Below the pieces are notes generated by a model that did not search any database, had not been told where the DNA came from, and saw nothing but the letters and a program-made list of their open reading frames with translations. The position numbers and the translations under genes were made by a program. A DNA stretch of 16,499 nt from Rhodothermia bacterium (GTDB lineage Bacteria > Bacteroidota > Rhodothermia > Rhodothermales > JABDKH01): NCBI GenBank assembly GCA_018679295.1, contig JAHHLP010000335.1, forward strand, positions 1 through 16,499. The letters run 5' to 3'. Below, piece after piece: positions 1 through 6,862 of the stretch (the first letter of the stretch is position 1; the number at the start of each line of letters is the position of its first letter).

Positions 1-18
1 CATCGGATCGGTCGTGAT

Positions 19-40
19 TCGGGAAGGACGTATTTCCCGA
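19..40. repeat. Short inverted repeat downstream of the pilus operon
   Basis: A perfect 7-base inverted repeat (TCGGGAA at 19-25, TTCCCGA at 34-40) with an 8-base spacer lies just after the last operon gene. Read on the minus strand it is not followed by a T run, so it is not a convincing intrinsic terminator. It may be a transcript-end structure, an mRNA-stability element, or chance. Confidence 0.35.
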
Positions 41-87
41 TGTATCGACGCGCATCCGGTTTTGTAAACGTAAACGTCGTGAGAGGA

Positions 88-1044
88 CTAGAACTCGTCG
101 ATCGGCTGGACCTGGATACCCTCACCTTCGGCTTGCCGGTACTTATCCTCCATCTCCATCTTGATGTCGAAGGAAATAATCCGACCACCCTTGTTGAGGC
201 TGACGCGGACCAGTGACATCATCGGATCCACCTTGACGATTTCTCCCAGGTAGATGCGGTCGCCTTCACCCAGGATGTACTGGCGTCCGTCCCAGCTGAA
301 GATTGCGCGGTCGCCCACGATGGACACGAGCGTGCCGGCCTCTGCATCGAGCAAGAGCTCGTCGTTCGGCGGCAGGTCGGTCCGGACGATCGGGTAAAAT
401 GAGTTGTGCGCCGGAGACTTGCGTGGAAGGAGATCCTCTGTGAGAGGCATCAACTCCTCATCCTCCGTCGTGCTAATTCCCGTTGACCCTGCGAAATACG
501 CGTGCAGCATGAAAGATGCGCCGACCATGTCGAGGCGCCGCAGCTTTTCAGTATTGGGATTGTCCTTGTATAGCGTCTTGTGACTGACACTGAGCGACTC
601 AATCCGGTAAAATTCACGGTTGTTCTCGATGTGCCAAATGAAGCGGTAAAACGGATCAAGAAATGCAGTAGCATTCACCTTGAAAGTGTAGTAGCTGTGA
701 CTTCCCTTATTCGTGATCCCTTGAAGTGTAACGTCAAACTGCTCGAATCCATACCTGGTGAGGCTCTCAAGGTATAGGACCACATCCGCTGTGTTCAACG
801 TGTTAGGGATGTACTTGTACCGGGCTTTCCACTTTCTGAGTACGTCCTCTGCGGCCTCGGCTGATGCGGCTTGTTCAATCAGAAGCTCTTCCACCTGCGC
901 CCGCTGCAGCTTGGCCAGCTTGATCTTGTCCTGAATCTGCTCCAGAGTGCGCGGTTGGTGCACTTCTGTGGCATAATGCCCGGCTCCGATCAAAACGAGC
1001 GCAAACACCGTGAGGATCGCTGAGTTTAGGAATTTCGAATTCAT
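88..1044 (-). CDS. PilO-PilP-like fusion, inner-membrane alignment protein of a type IV filament system
   Basis: 318 aa, ATG start, no obvious Shine-Dalgarno site. Visible parts: one transmembrane helix (about residues 8-24) after a short cytoplasmic tip; a charged coiled coil (about 33-75); an alpha/beta region (about 85-190) of the size expected for the PilO/GspM ferredoxin-like fold; a polar linker (about 190-235); and a C-terminal beta-rich segment (about 238-295) with the pattern GDRAIFSWDGRQYILGEGD then YLGEIVKVD, which resembles the PilP/GspC homology-region fold that contacts the secretin. PilO and PilP are normally separate proteins, PilP being a lipoprotein. Here a membrane-anchored PilO-like part carries a PilP-like tail, so no lipoprotein anchor is needed. 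It lies 38 bases after the PilM-PilN fusion and is the last operon gene in the window. Assignment rests on architecture, context and motif shape; sequence similarity in these families is low. Confidence 0.68.
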   Translation of the reverse strand: MNSKFLNSAILTVFALVLIGAGHYATEVHQPRTLEQIQDKIKLAKLQRAQVEELLIEQAASAEAAEDVLRKWKARYKYIPNTLNTADVVLYLESLTRYGFEQFDVTLQGITNKGSHSYYTFKVNATAFLDPFYRFIWHIENNREFYRIESLSVSHKTLYKDNPNTEKLRRLDMVGASFMLHAYFAGSTGISTTEDEELMPLTEDLLPRKSPAHNSFYPIVRTDLPPNDELLLDAEAGTLVSIVGDRAIFSWDGRQYILGEGDRIYLGEIVKVDPMMSLVRVSLNKGGRIISFDIKMEMEDKYRQAEGEGIQVQPIDEF

Positions 1045-1082
1045 AGCTTAAGCCAAGTGTGAGCCAATATCGTGGAGATCTC

Positions 1083-2912
1083 CTACTGTGTGGCGGCCAA
1101 AGGCACGTCCCTATCCTGCTCCAGCGCCATCTCCCTGAGTCGAAGTGCGACGGGAGGAATTTCAGCGGGCAGCGGCACCTTCATCGAGAAGGTGTACACG
1201 CGAATCTTCTGGATGTCGGCAAAATTGAGCTGCTCAATGGAACCCTGCCACTCCTGGGCGAGGCGAGCCACTCTCGAGCGCGAGAGTGCGTTGCCCTGGA
1301 GACTAATCATGTTGCCTGCGACCGGCGTCCAACTCCTGAGCCATATTCTACCGATGTCGCCCGTCGACTCCGTCATTCGGGCCAGCCCACGCGTCCAACG
1401 GTCGCTTCCGACAAGCAGCGAATCCAGAATGTGGAGCGCCTGTGTGTAGGACGCATAGGCCGCGTTCAGACTGTCGACACGCATCTTCAAGAGCGCTGGA
1501 TCTTCCTCCGGAAACTCCGGCGGATTCGTCTCCAACTCCGTCTGCATGCGGCTTATCTCTTGTGCCTGAGTCATGAACTTCCAGCTATAGAAGAAGGCTA
1601 TTCCAAAGATCGCAACCAGTATCGCATATGTGTGCCACGCGATCTTTCCGGAGGGCTTCTTCTTCCGGAGAAGGCGCTTTGGAATGAGGTTGACGGTCTC
1701 GTGCTCGTCCGTCTTATCCCAATCGTTCATCCACCGCAGACCCACGCCGATGGCGGCCGTGGAGGTGCTGCGCAGATTCACCTCGCCTTCCGAGGGAAGC
1801 TTGACATGATGTTCCGTTAGAACGTCCTCAAGCCAAGTGACAGCGGCCTTCGGGAAGTATTCCTGGTAGGTTCGTTCGGCAGAATCGCGGTGATCATCCG
1901 AAACAACAAGAACCTGATCGAAATCGCCAAACTTGCACTCGTCCTGTTTCAGCAGCACGCGGCTGCATACAGTCTCGACAGGATCATATGAAGTCAGGGA
2001 GCGGATCTTCTCCAGTTCTGCAAGCTGGCCATCCCGGATAAACATGACCATCGTGTCATCGGAACCCACCCGAATGACCGCTACGTTGCGATGGACCCCT
2101 GGCTTCGCGTGTCGTCTGGCGAGTGACAGGTAGACGGTTGGTTCGGTGTCGACGATGTCCGCAATCGCTGAGAGATTGGACTTGCTGGAGTTCAGTTCGG
2201 CAATAGCCGGCGTGACGCTGTCGGGCGTCCGCGGCAGGATAGCCAAGTACCGGTCGCGGCCGTTCTTCGGCGTCATGGGTATGAACGCGACACGCTTCTT
2301 GTCGAAGATGCCAGGGTTCTGGGCCATGAGGTGATTCAGCAGGTGTCGCCTTTTGAATCCTGAAACCCGCAGCTTGCTTGCCGTGTCGTTTTCCGTCGCG
2401 TCCTTCGCGTCAGACTTGTTTAGAAACGGGATGTTTATGGATGACTCCTCCTGCTTTGGAGGAGTGATTTGCACGTAGGAGACATCGGTCGAACCCATGC
2501 AGAACGAGATGTGTGGCGTCGTGTGACCCATGTTCGCACACTCGGCGAGTACATCCTTCAGCTGCGTGGTGATAGGCGACGTCTGCCTCGCAGTGGTCGC
2601 CTTCTCGGCTGCCTCCGTGGCGGTTCCAACGCCGCCTGATGCGCCAAACTCGGATGAAAGGAACAGGCTTGACGGGTCCGACCCATTCGTGCCGTCTCCG
2701 ATCTCGAGCGTGAAGTCCGTTTCTGATCGATCCTTGAGACCGGGCAGCACGGCTGACAGGTCGGAGATCCGATCACCCATGCGCGAGCGCGGACGGGCGA
2801 ACCTGTTGCTAATGTGAATGCGCTCGCCGCTGCGGGTCATCAACACCGCATCGACAACCGTATCTGTCACGAAAACGCCCAGTACGGAATCGTACTTGCT
2901 CTTCCTCGCCAT
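1083..2912 (-). CDS. PilM-PilN-like fusion (GspL-like) inner-membrane scaffold protein
   Basis: 609 aa from the ATG at 2912. A GTG lies one codon upstream, but GAGGAA at a 6-base spacing favours the ATG. The first ~400 residues look like an actin-like PilM/GspL cytoplasmic domain: a beta strand start (SVLGVFVTDTVVDAVLM), then a later core including NVAVIRVGSDDTMVMFIRDG (276-295), and AAIGVGLRW near 386-394. A polar low-complexity insert sits at about 65-115. At 405-412 the sequence ETVNLIPK matches the typical PilN opening (INLLP), followed by a basic stretch, one transmembrane helix (about 425-445), a periplasmic coiled coil (450-500) and an alpha/beta domain (520-580). PilM and PilN are usually separate genes that bind through the PilN N-terminus; a covalent join copies the GspL layout of type II secretion. 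It lies between the PilT-like and PilO-PilP-like genes, as expected for the alignment subcomplex. Confidence 0.75.
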   Translation of the reverse strand: MARKSKYDSVLGVFVTDTVVDAVLMTRSGERIHISNRFARPRSRMGDRISDLSAVLPGLKDRSETDFTLEIGDGTNGSDPSSLFLSSEFGASGGVGTATEAAEKATTARQTSPITTQLKDVLAECANMGHTTPHISFCMGSTDVSYVQITPPKQEESSINIPFLNKSDAKDATENDTASKLRVSGFKRRHLLNHLMAQNPGIFDKKRVAFIPMTPKNGRDRYLAILPRTPDSVTPAIAELNSSKSNLSAIADIVDTEPTVYLSLARRHAKPGVHRNVAVIRVGSDDTMVMFIRDGQLAELEKIRSLTSYDPVETVCSRVLLKQDECKFGDFDQVLVVSDDHRDSAERTYQEYFPKAAVTWLEDVLTEHHVKLPSEGEVNLRSTSTAAIGVGLRWMNDWDKTDEHETVNLIPKRLLRKKKPSGKIAWHTYAILVAIFGIAFFYSWKFMTQAQEISRMQTELETNPPEFPEEDPALLKMRVDSLNAAYASYTQALHILDSLLVGSDRWTRGLARMTESTGDIGRIWLRSWTPVAGNMISLQGNALSRSRVARLAQEWQGSIEQLNFADIQKIRVYTFSMKVPLPAEIPPVALRLREMALEQDRDVPLAATQ

Positions 2913-2928
2913 CACGTTCCTCGATAAA

Positions 2929-4251
2929 CTAGTTCAGTAGCTGGAGCAATCTGCGCTTGTTGTTCGCGTAGCTTAGCGCCGTTTCGGTTGAAATGTCGCC
3001 GTTTGCCAGGAGTCGGTGCAGGTCCTGCTCCAACGTGGTCATGCCTTGATCGGCTCCCGCCCACATCATCTGATAAATCTCGCCCGTATTCGCGTTCTTG
3101 ATCGCCGCCCGAGCGGAAGGGGTCATCCACATGACTTCCTTCGCCAGGACGCGACCGCCACCCGTCGACGGAAGAAGCTTCTGAGAGATGATGCAGTTAA
3201 GAACGTCTGCCACCCGGTTTCGAACACGTTCCTGTTCATCGGTCGGGTATTCGGCGACGATTCGATCGATCGTTTCGATCGCACTGCCGGTGTGGAGGGT
3301 CGAGAACACCTTATGTCCGGTGTCCGCCATCTCCAGAGCACTGGAGATAGACTCAGCGTCGCGCATTTCGCCCACGACTACTACGTCCGGATCCTGTCTA
3401 AGTGCCTGTACCATTCCGTCCACGTAACTGGCTACGTCTGTTCCAACTTCCCTATGTCTAACGATACATTTCTTGGAAGTGTGCAAAAATTCGAGGGGCT
3501 GGGCGATAATTATGATCTGCGCCTCGATATCCTCGTTATTGGCATTCACGATGGCATCAAGGGTTGTACTCTTACCGGATCCGGTTACGCCCGTTATCAG
3601 CGTGATACCATCGCGCAAATATCGAAACAGCAAGCCGCGCTCGATGATCGGGTGAAAGCCGTAGCCTCTCAGCGGCCGTGGCTTCCACGGAAGCATACGC
3701 ATGCTGAGAGCCAGCCGCTGATTATCGAAGAAGATCGTGTTACGAAACCTCCGATTGCCCTCGCCCTGTCCGACCGCAATGCTGTAGCCGAAGTCTACCG
3801 AGAACCGCTCCAGCAGCTTCTGCTGTTGCTGGGGTACTAGGAGCGACAACAGCATCAGCTCTGACTCGTCGCCAGACATCTCGCCAAGATCGGGGTAGGG
3901 TCGCTTCAGGCCATCCACCCGCAACCAAACAAGACCGTTACACGACCCGGCACCCATATCGAGGTCCGAGGCATTCGTGTGCACCATCTTCATGGCATAC
4001 GATTCGAACAGTTGCCGAACTTTGGCACGCTCGATCTCCGGGAGGCCGTTTACTTCGCCGGTGAAGAATCGGACGCGCTCGATACCGTACGTATTCGGAG
4101 GTACTGTGTCGATGATCCGGTAGTACGGTTCCGGAAGCAGCCGATCCTCCTCTTCAACCTTGCCGTTCGATGCGGCACCCTTCGTTAACGTTTCCACGTT
4201 CTCCTCCTCCGTTTGCCCATGTACACCCGTATGTGGTCCCGTCTCCGCCAT
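2929..4251 (-). CDS. PilT-like ATPase with altered Asp box (putative pilus retraction ATPase)
   Basis: 440 aa from the ATG at 4251, 4 bases after the preceding stop codon; a TTG further upstream would overlap that gene and is less likely. It is a secretion/T4P hexameric ATPase: Walker A GVTGSGKST (221-229), Walker B DVVVVGEMRD (289-298), His box STLHT (317-321, H320). The N-terminal part has the PilT hallmark ASDLDM (94-99) and RFRNTIFF (168-175). The C-terminus keeps a PilT-style segment, AAIKN then GMTTLEQDL (403-411), instead of the PilB zinc site, so it is closer to PilT/PilU than to PilB. Two oddities: an acidic extension of about 75 residues before the PilT domain, and an Asp box that reads IAQPLE (249-254) where PilT normally has EDPIE. 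The Glu after the Pro is kept, the earlier Glu-Asp pair is lost. The role is probably pilus retraction or disassembly; activity with this box is uncertain. Confidence 0.88.
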   Translation of the reverse strand: MAETGPHTGVHGQTEEENVETLTKGAASNGKVEEEDRLLPEPYYRIIDTVPPNTYGIERVRFFTGEVNGLPEIERAKVRQLFESYAMKMVHTNASDLDMGAGSCNGLVWLRVDGLKRPYPDLGEMSGDESELMLLSLLVPQQQQKLLERFSVDFGYSIAVGQGEGNRRFRNTIFFDNQRLALSMRMLPWKPRPLRGYGFHPIIERGLLFRYLRDGITLITGVTGSGKSTTLDAIVNANNEDIEAQIIIIAQPLEFLHTSKKCIVRHREVGTDVASYVDGMVQALRQDPDVVVVGEMRDAESISSALEMADTGHKVFSTLHTGSAIETIDRIVAEYPTDEQERVRNRVADVLNCIISQKLLPSTGGGRVLAKEVMWMTPSARAAIKNANTGEIYQMMWAGADQGMTTLEQDLHRLLANGDISTETALSYANNKRRLLQLLN

Positions 4252-4255
4252 GATT

Positions 4256-5656
4256 CTACCACTCAGCCCACGCAATCAGACGGATGCCTTCCGGAACGAT
4301 GTAATTCAGCCCAGGCGTTAGAACGGATTCAGAAAGCATTGCGAATCTGATCGTGATACCGCCGTGGATGTCAACGCTTCCTTCAGCTGAGGTGATTCCT
4401 CCGATGATGTTGACGTCGTTACCGCCGCCTCCGCCGAGCTCGATGTCTCCGTTGGAGTATATCTGTCCCACCATCGTGAAGTTGCCGGCTACCTTTACGG
4501 AGGGATTATTGGGAAGACTTTCACCCTGTCCTTCAATAAAGTAGCCGATCGTGGTGTTGTCAGCAGCGTCTAACTGAGCGTCGATCCAAGCGTCCCACTC
4601 GGGAGTGTCCACCGTCGGCTCCGGATCCGGGTTGCCGTCACCGTCGGCATCAACATAGCCTGTAACACTCCCCTGGAAGTTCATCACCCCCTCCACAACG
4701 AACTGCACATGGCCTTTAATAACAATGTTGTTGACGTCCAGGTTGCCGGGCACGTAGTACATCATCGGGTTATCTGCCGTGCCACATGTGGGCCCGCACA
4801 AGACAAACGGGTCAATCGTGACATTGTTGAGATTCAGCGTGTGCAGGGTCTCGTTTCCTTGAGGCGGATCCATATCCCCGAGGGGCACGTGGTAGTGCCC
4901 TCCTGCATCGGCATGAACCGTGGAGTCCAAAACACTGGCATCTATCGGCGGCAGGTAGATGGGGTCGTCTTCCCAGACCAGATCATCTGTCGCGGGATCG
5001 TATTCGGGATCGACCGGATCAAAAATAGCCTCTGCACTCGGCCGGATGCTGCTCATGTCACCCGGCGGATCGTTTGACACCGTGCCGAATCCCTCCACGT
5101 TGTTGTTCGCCCCGCTCGCGCTCAGCTGATCGTTGCCATGTATGTGGGCATCCTCGGTCGGGTCTGTATGCAGGATGTTCACACCTCCATTCAGGTCGAG
5201 AATCGAGTCGGCGAAGACCGCCTTCCTGAGCCCCGGCGGTAAGCCAAGATCGATGTATCCCTTCACATACCGCGCTTCGATTACGTGCGTCGTGTCGCCT
5301 CCACCTGTTGTCGTTATTCGTCCGGTAGAAACAACATCGACCGTGTCCTGGTCGACTCCGTAGAAATTCGGCACCATGGCTCCCCAGCCGGTAGCCGTAG
5401 TAGTGAAAGTGCCACCGCGATAGAGCTCATCGGTGAACTCGTATGGATACGCCGGATTGGACCATTGATACGGCTCATCAACCAGCCGCCGAACGGTCAT
5501 GTTCAATCCAGTCGTCGAGATTTCACGCGTGAGTACTTTGAAATGATAAGAGGCCAGCTCGGTGTCACTATCCTTTGTATTCCGTCCTACAACTACAAGG
5601 AGTATGAGTATCGTTAAGGTGGCCGCGACGGAGAGGATTAGTGCAGATTGTCCCAT
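4256..5656 (-). CDS. Large minor-pilin-like protein with beta-rich, possibly calcium-binding passenger (PilX-like position)
   Basis: 466 aa. ATG preceded by AGAGGG at suitable spacing; an in-frame TAA lies upstream, so no longer leader is possible. It begins MGQSALILSV followed by an uninterrupted hydrophobic helix to about residue 24, then a helical stretch to about 60, as in a pilin stalk but without a classical prepilin leader or Glu5. Residues 150-320 and 385-440 are rich in Gly/Asn/Ile strands of the G-x-hydrophobic type (NLDVNNIVIKGHVQFVVEG; VKVAGNFTMVGQIYSNGDI), suggesting a beta-helix or bactofilin-like fold such as that seen at the C-terminus of PilX-like proteins. Residues 336-344 (DADGDGNPD) look like a calcium-binding Asp loop of the thrombospondin type 3 kind. 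Two Cys (287, 291) could form a disulfide. It is third of three minor-pilin genes, the usual place for the PilX/GspK tip subunit. An adhesive tip is an inference. Confidence 0.62.
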   Translation of the reverse strand: MGQSALILSVAATLTILILLVVVGRNTKDSDTELASYHFKVLTREISTTGLNMTVRRLVDEPYQWSNPAYPYEFTDELYRGGTFTTTATGWGAMVPNFYGVDQDTVDVVSTGRITTTGGGDTTHVIEARYVKGYIDLGLPPGLRKAVFADSILDLNGGVNILHTDPTEDAHIHGNDQLSASGANNNVEGFGTVSNDPPGDMSSIRPSAEAIFDPVDPEYDPATDDLVWEDDPIYLPPIDASVLDSTVHADAGGHYHVPLGDMDPPQGNETLHTLNLNNVTIDPFVLCGPTCGTADNPMMYYVPGNLDVNNIVIKGHVQFVVEGVMNFQGSVTGYVDADGDGNPDPEPTVDTPEWDAWIDAQLDAADNTTIGYFIEGQGESLPNNPSVKVAGNFTMVGQIYSNGDIELGGGGGNDVNIIGGITSAEGSVDIHGGITIRFAMLSESVLTPGLNYIVPEGIRLIAWAEW

Positions 5657-5683
5657 CTTGCCCTCTTGGTCATGGGTGAGTTA

Positions 5684-6322
5684 TTAATTCGTTCTGGTGA
5701 GATTAACCGGTCGAAACACCTTCGTCCACTGCGACTGCTCCACGTTCTCGCTGATGCCCAGCGGAGACACGGCAGTCACATCCACCTGCACAACGCGCAT
5801 GCTGTCCACCTGCGGAGCAACCGACGTTCCGGCAGGGGCAAAAAAGTCAAGGCGAAATCGAGTTATGTATCCGGAGCTCTGGCCGGATAACGTGTTGGCC
5901 GGACCCGCCACAGGCCCGGTCATGCGTCGTAATTCGTATGCCGGCACGGTACCAGAGGTCAAATCGTGGGTACCCACCTGCCGCCATTCATAGCGGATTA
6001 GACTTGGGGCAACATCGCTGGAGTCAGCGCGCGCACGGAACTGGAAGAAGCTGCACTGCGTGCCGCCTCCCGTACATGCTGCCGTGCCACTCGTGTCGAA
6101 GTCTCCCGCCTGTACGGCGTCAACCGCCGGGTTGAAGCCTGCTCCGATGTTTGTGAAATCGCGTTCAGTGAACTGAACAAGATCCAGCAGCAGTTGCTTC
6201 TGCGCGAAGTACTGCGTCGAGTCAATCGAGGTAGTCTGGCCGCGGAAGCCGATAGCACCCAGCACCAGTATGAGAATACCCGTGATTACGACAGCGGCAA
6301 CGTGGTCAAGCAGAAATTGCAT
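5684..6322 (-). CDS. Minor-pilin-like protein (PilW/GspJ-like position)
   Basis: 212 aa. ATG with AAAGGAA about 10 bases upstream and an in-frame TAG three codons before the start, which excludes a longer leader. The protein opens MQFLLDHVAAVVITGILILVLG, giving one N-terminal hydrophobic helix, then an amphipathic segment (about 35-62: QKQLLLDLVQFTERDFTNIG) much like the PilW/GspJ helix that follows the membrane part, then a Ser/Thr/Gly-rich beta domain with two close Cys (83 and 90). The strand-rich C-terminus (MRVVQVDVTAVSP) fits a pseudopilin globular head. It lies 6 bases after the preceding minor-pilin-like gene and 27 before the next. No leader or Glu5 is present. The family link is inferred from size, topology and operon position rather than clear sequence identity. 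Confidence 0.6.
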   Translation of the reverse strand: MQFLLDHVAAVVITGILILVLGAIGFRGQTTSIDSTQYFAQKQLLLDLVQFTERDFTNIGAGFNPAVDAVQAGDFDTSGTAACTGGGTQCSFFQFRARADSSDVAPSLIRYEWRQVGTHDLTSGTVPAYELRRMTGPVAGPANTLSGQSSGYITRFRLDFFAPAGTSVAPQVDSMRVVQVDVTAVSPLGISENVEQSQWTKVFRPVNLTRTN

Positions 6323-6328
6323 CGCTAT

Positions 6329-6862
6329 CTATTCCTTTGTGGGTTGATCATACGAGAATACCCGTGCGACAACCACCGTGATTGGATTGTCGCGACTGCT
6401 CACATACAGGTGCGGGCTCGCGATCTCAAGACGGACCTCCTTCGAATACGTTTGTGTCGCTGACGCTGTCTCCGGCGAATCGTCGTCCACGTATTCCACT
6501 TCGATGTCAACAGAGTAGTCGATACCATCGACCGTGCGCGCTACGTTCATCCCATGGAAGTCGTCGATGTCGCCGCACGAATAGTAATCTGCGCACCCAC
6601 CGAAACTTCCAGGCGGCGTGAGTTCCGAGGGGTCTTCGACGAAAGGAAACCCTTTTGCCTGGACAACCGGGTCGGTCGTATCGGTCTGGGCGTCGAAAGG
6701 ATGCCGCCCGATGTATTCGACCACGTCGATCCCTACACCGACCAGCTGCGTAGCCACTTCGTTTACGATCTGTCGGCGTTCCGTACTATGAACTCCGCGC
6801 TGAAGCGTGAGTGACAATAGCGCGATGAGAAGCATCGCTATGAAGGCGTAAAGTACCTGCAT
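6329..6862 (-). CDS. Minor-pilin-like protein (PilV/GspI-like position)
   Basis: 177 aa. Its ATG shares one base with the TGA stop of the upstream pilB-like gene (TGATG), and AGGA sits 6 bases before it, so translation is probably coupled. The N-terminus MQVLYAFIAMLLIALLSLTL is a hydrophobic helix with no charged leader, followed by a helical stretch containing QIVNEVATQLVGVGIDVVEYI and then HPFDAQTD (54-61), which resembles the P-F-D-x-x-T region seen in some PilV/GspI-like pseudopilins. Cys90 and Cys96 may pair. The remainder is beta-rich and acidic. Position directly after the assembly ATPase and before two further pilin-like genes suggests the minor pilin complex that primes the filament. 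It may alternatively be an unrelated single-span exported protein, but the gene order argues against that. Confidence 0.6.
   Translation of the reverse strand: MQVLYAFIAMLLIALLSLTLQRGVHSTERRQIVNEVATQLVGVGIDVVEYIGRHPFDAQTDTTDPVVQAKGFPFVEDPSELTPPGSFGGCADYYSCGDIDDFHGMNVARTVDGIDYSVDIEVEYVDDDSPETASATQTYSKEVRLEIASPHLYVSSRDNPITVVVARVFSYDQPTKE

Noticed and set aside
1..55. Possible start of a further minus-strand gene (ATG at 55-53, open to the window edge)
   Set aside because: Only 18 codons are visible, without a ribosome site or a signal-peptide-like start; another ATG in the window edge (3-1) is equally possible.
1059..1820. Plus-strand open frame of 253 codons inside the PilM-PilN-like gene
   Set aside because: Antisense shadow; no domain, membrane segment or ribosome site, and composition is Arg/Leu/His-rich.
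3016..3840. Long plus-strand open frame of 274 codons inside the PilT-like gene
   Set aside because: It lies fully antisense to a gene with clear ATPase motifs, has no recognisable domain and is rich in His/Arg as expected of a reverse-strand shadow.
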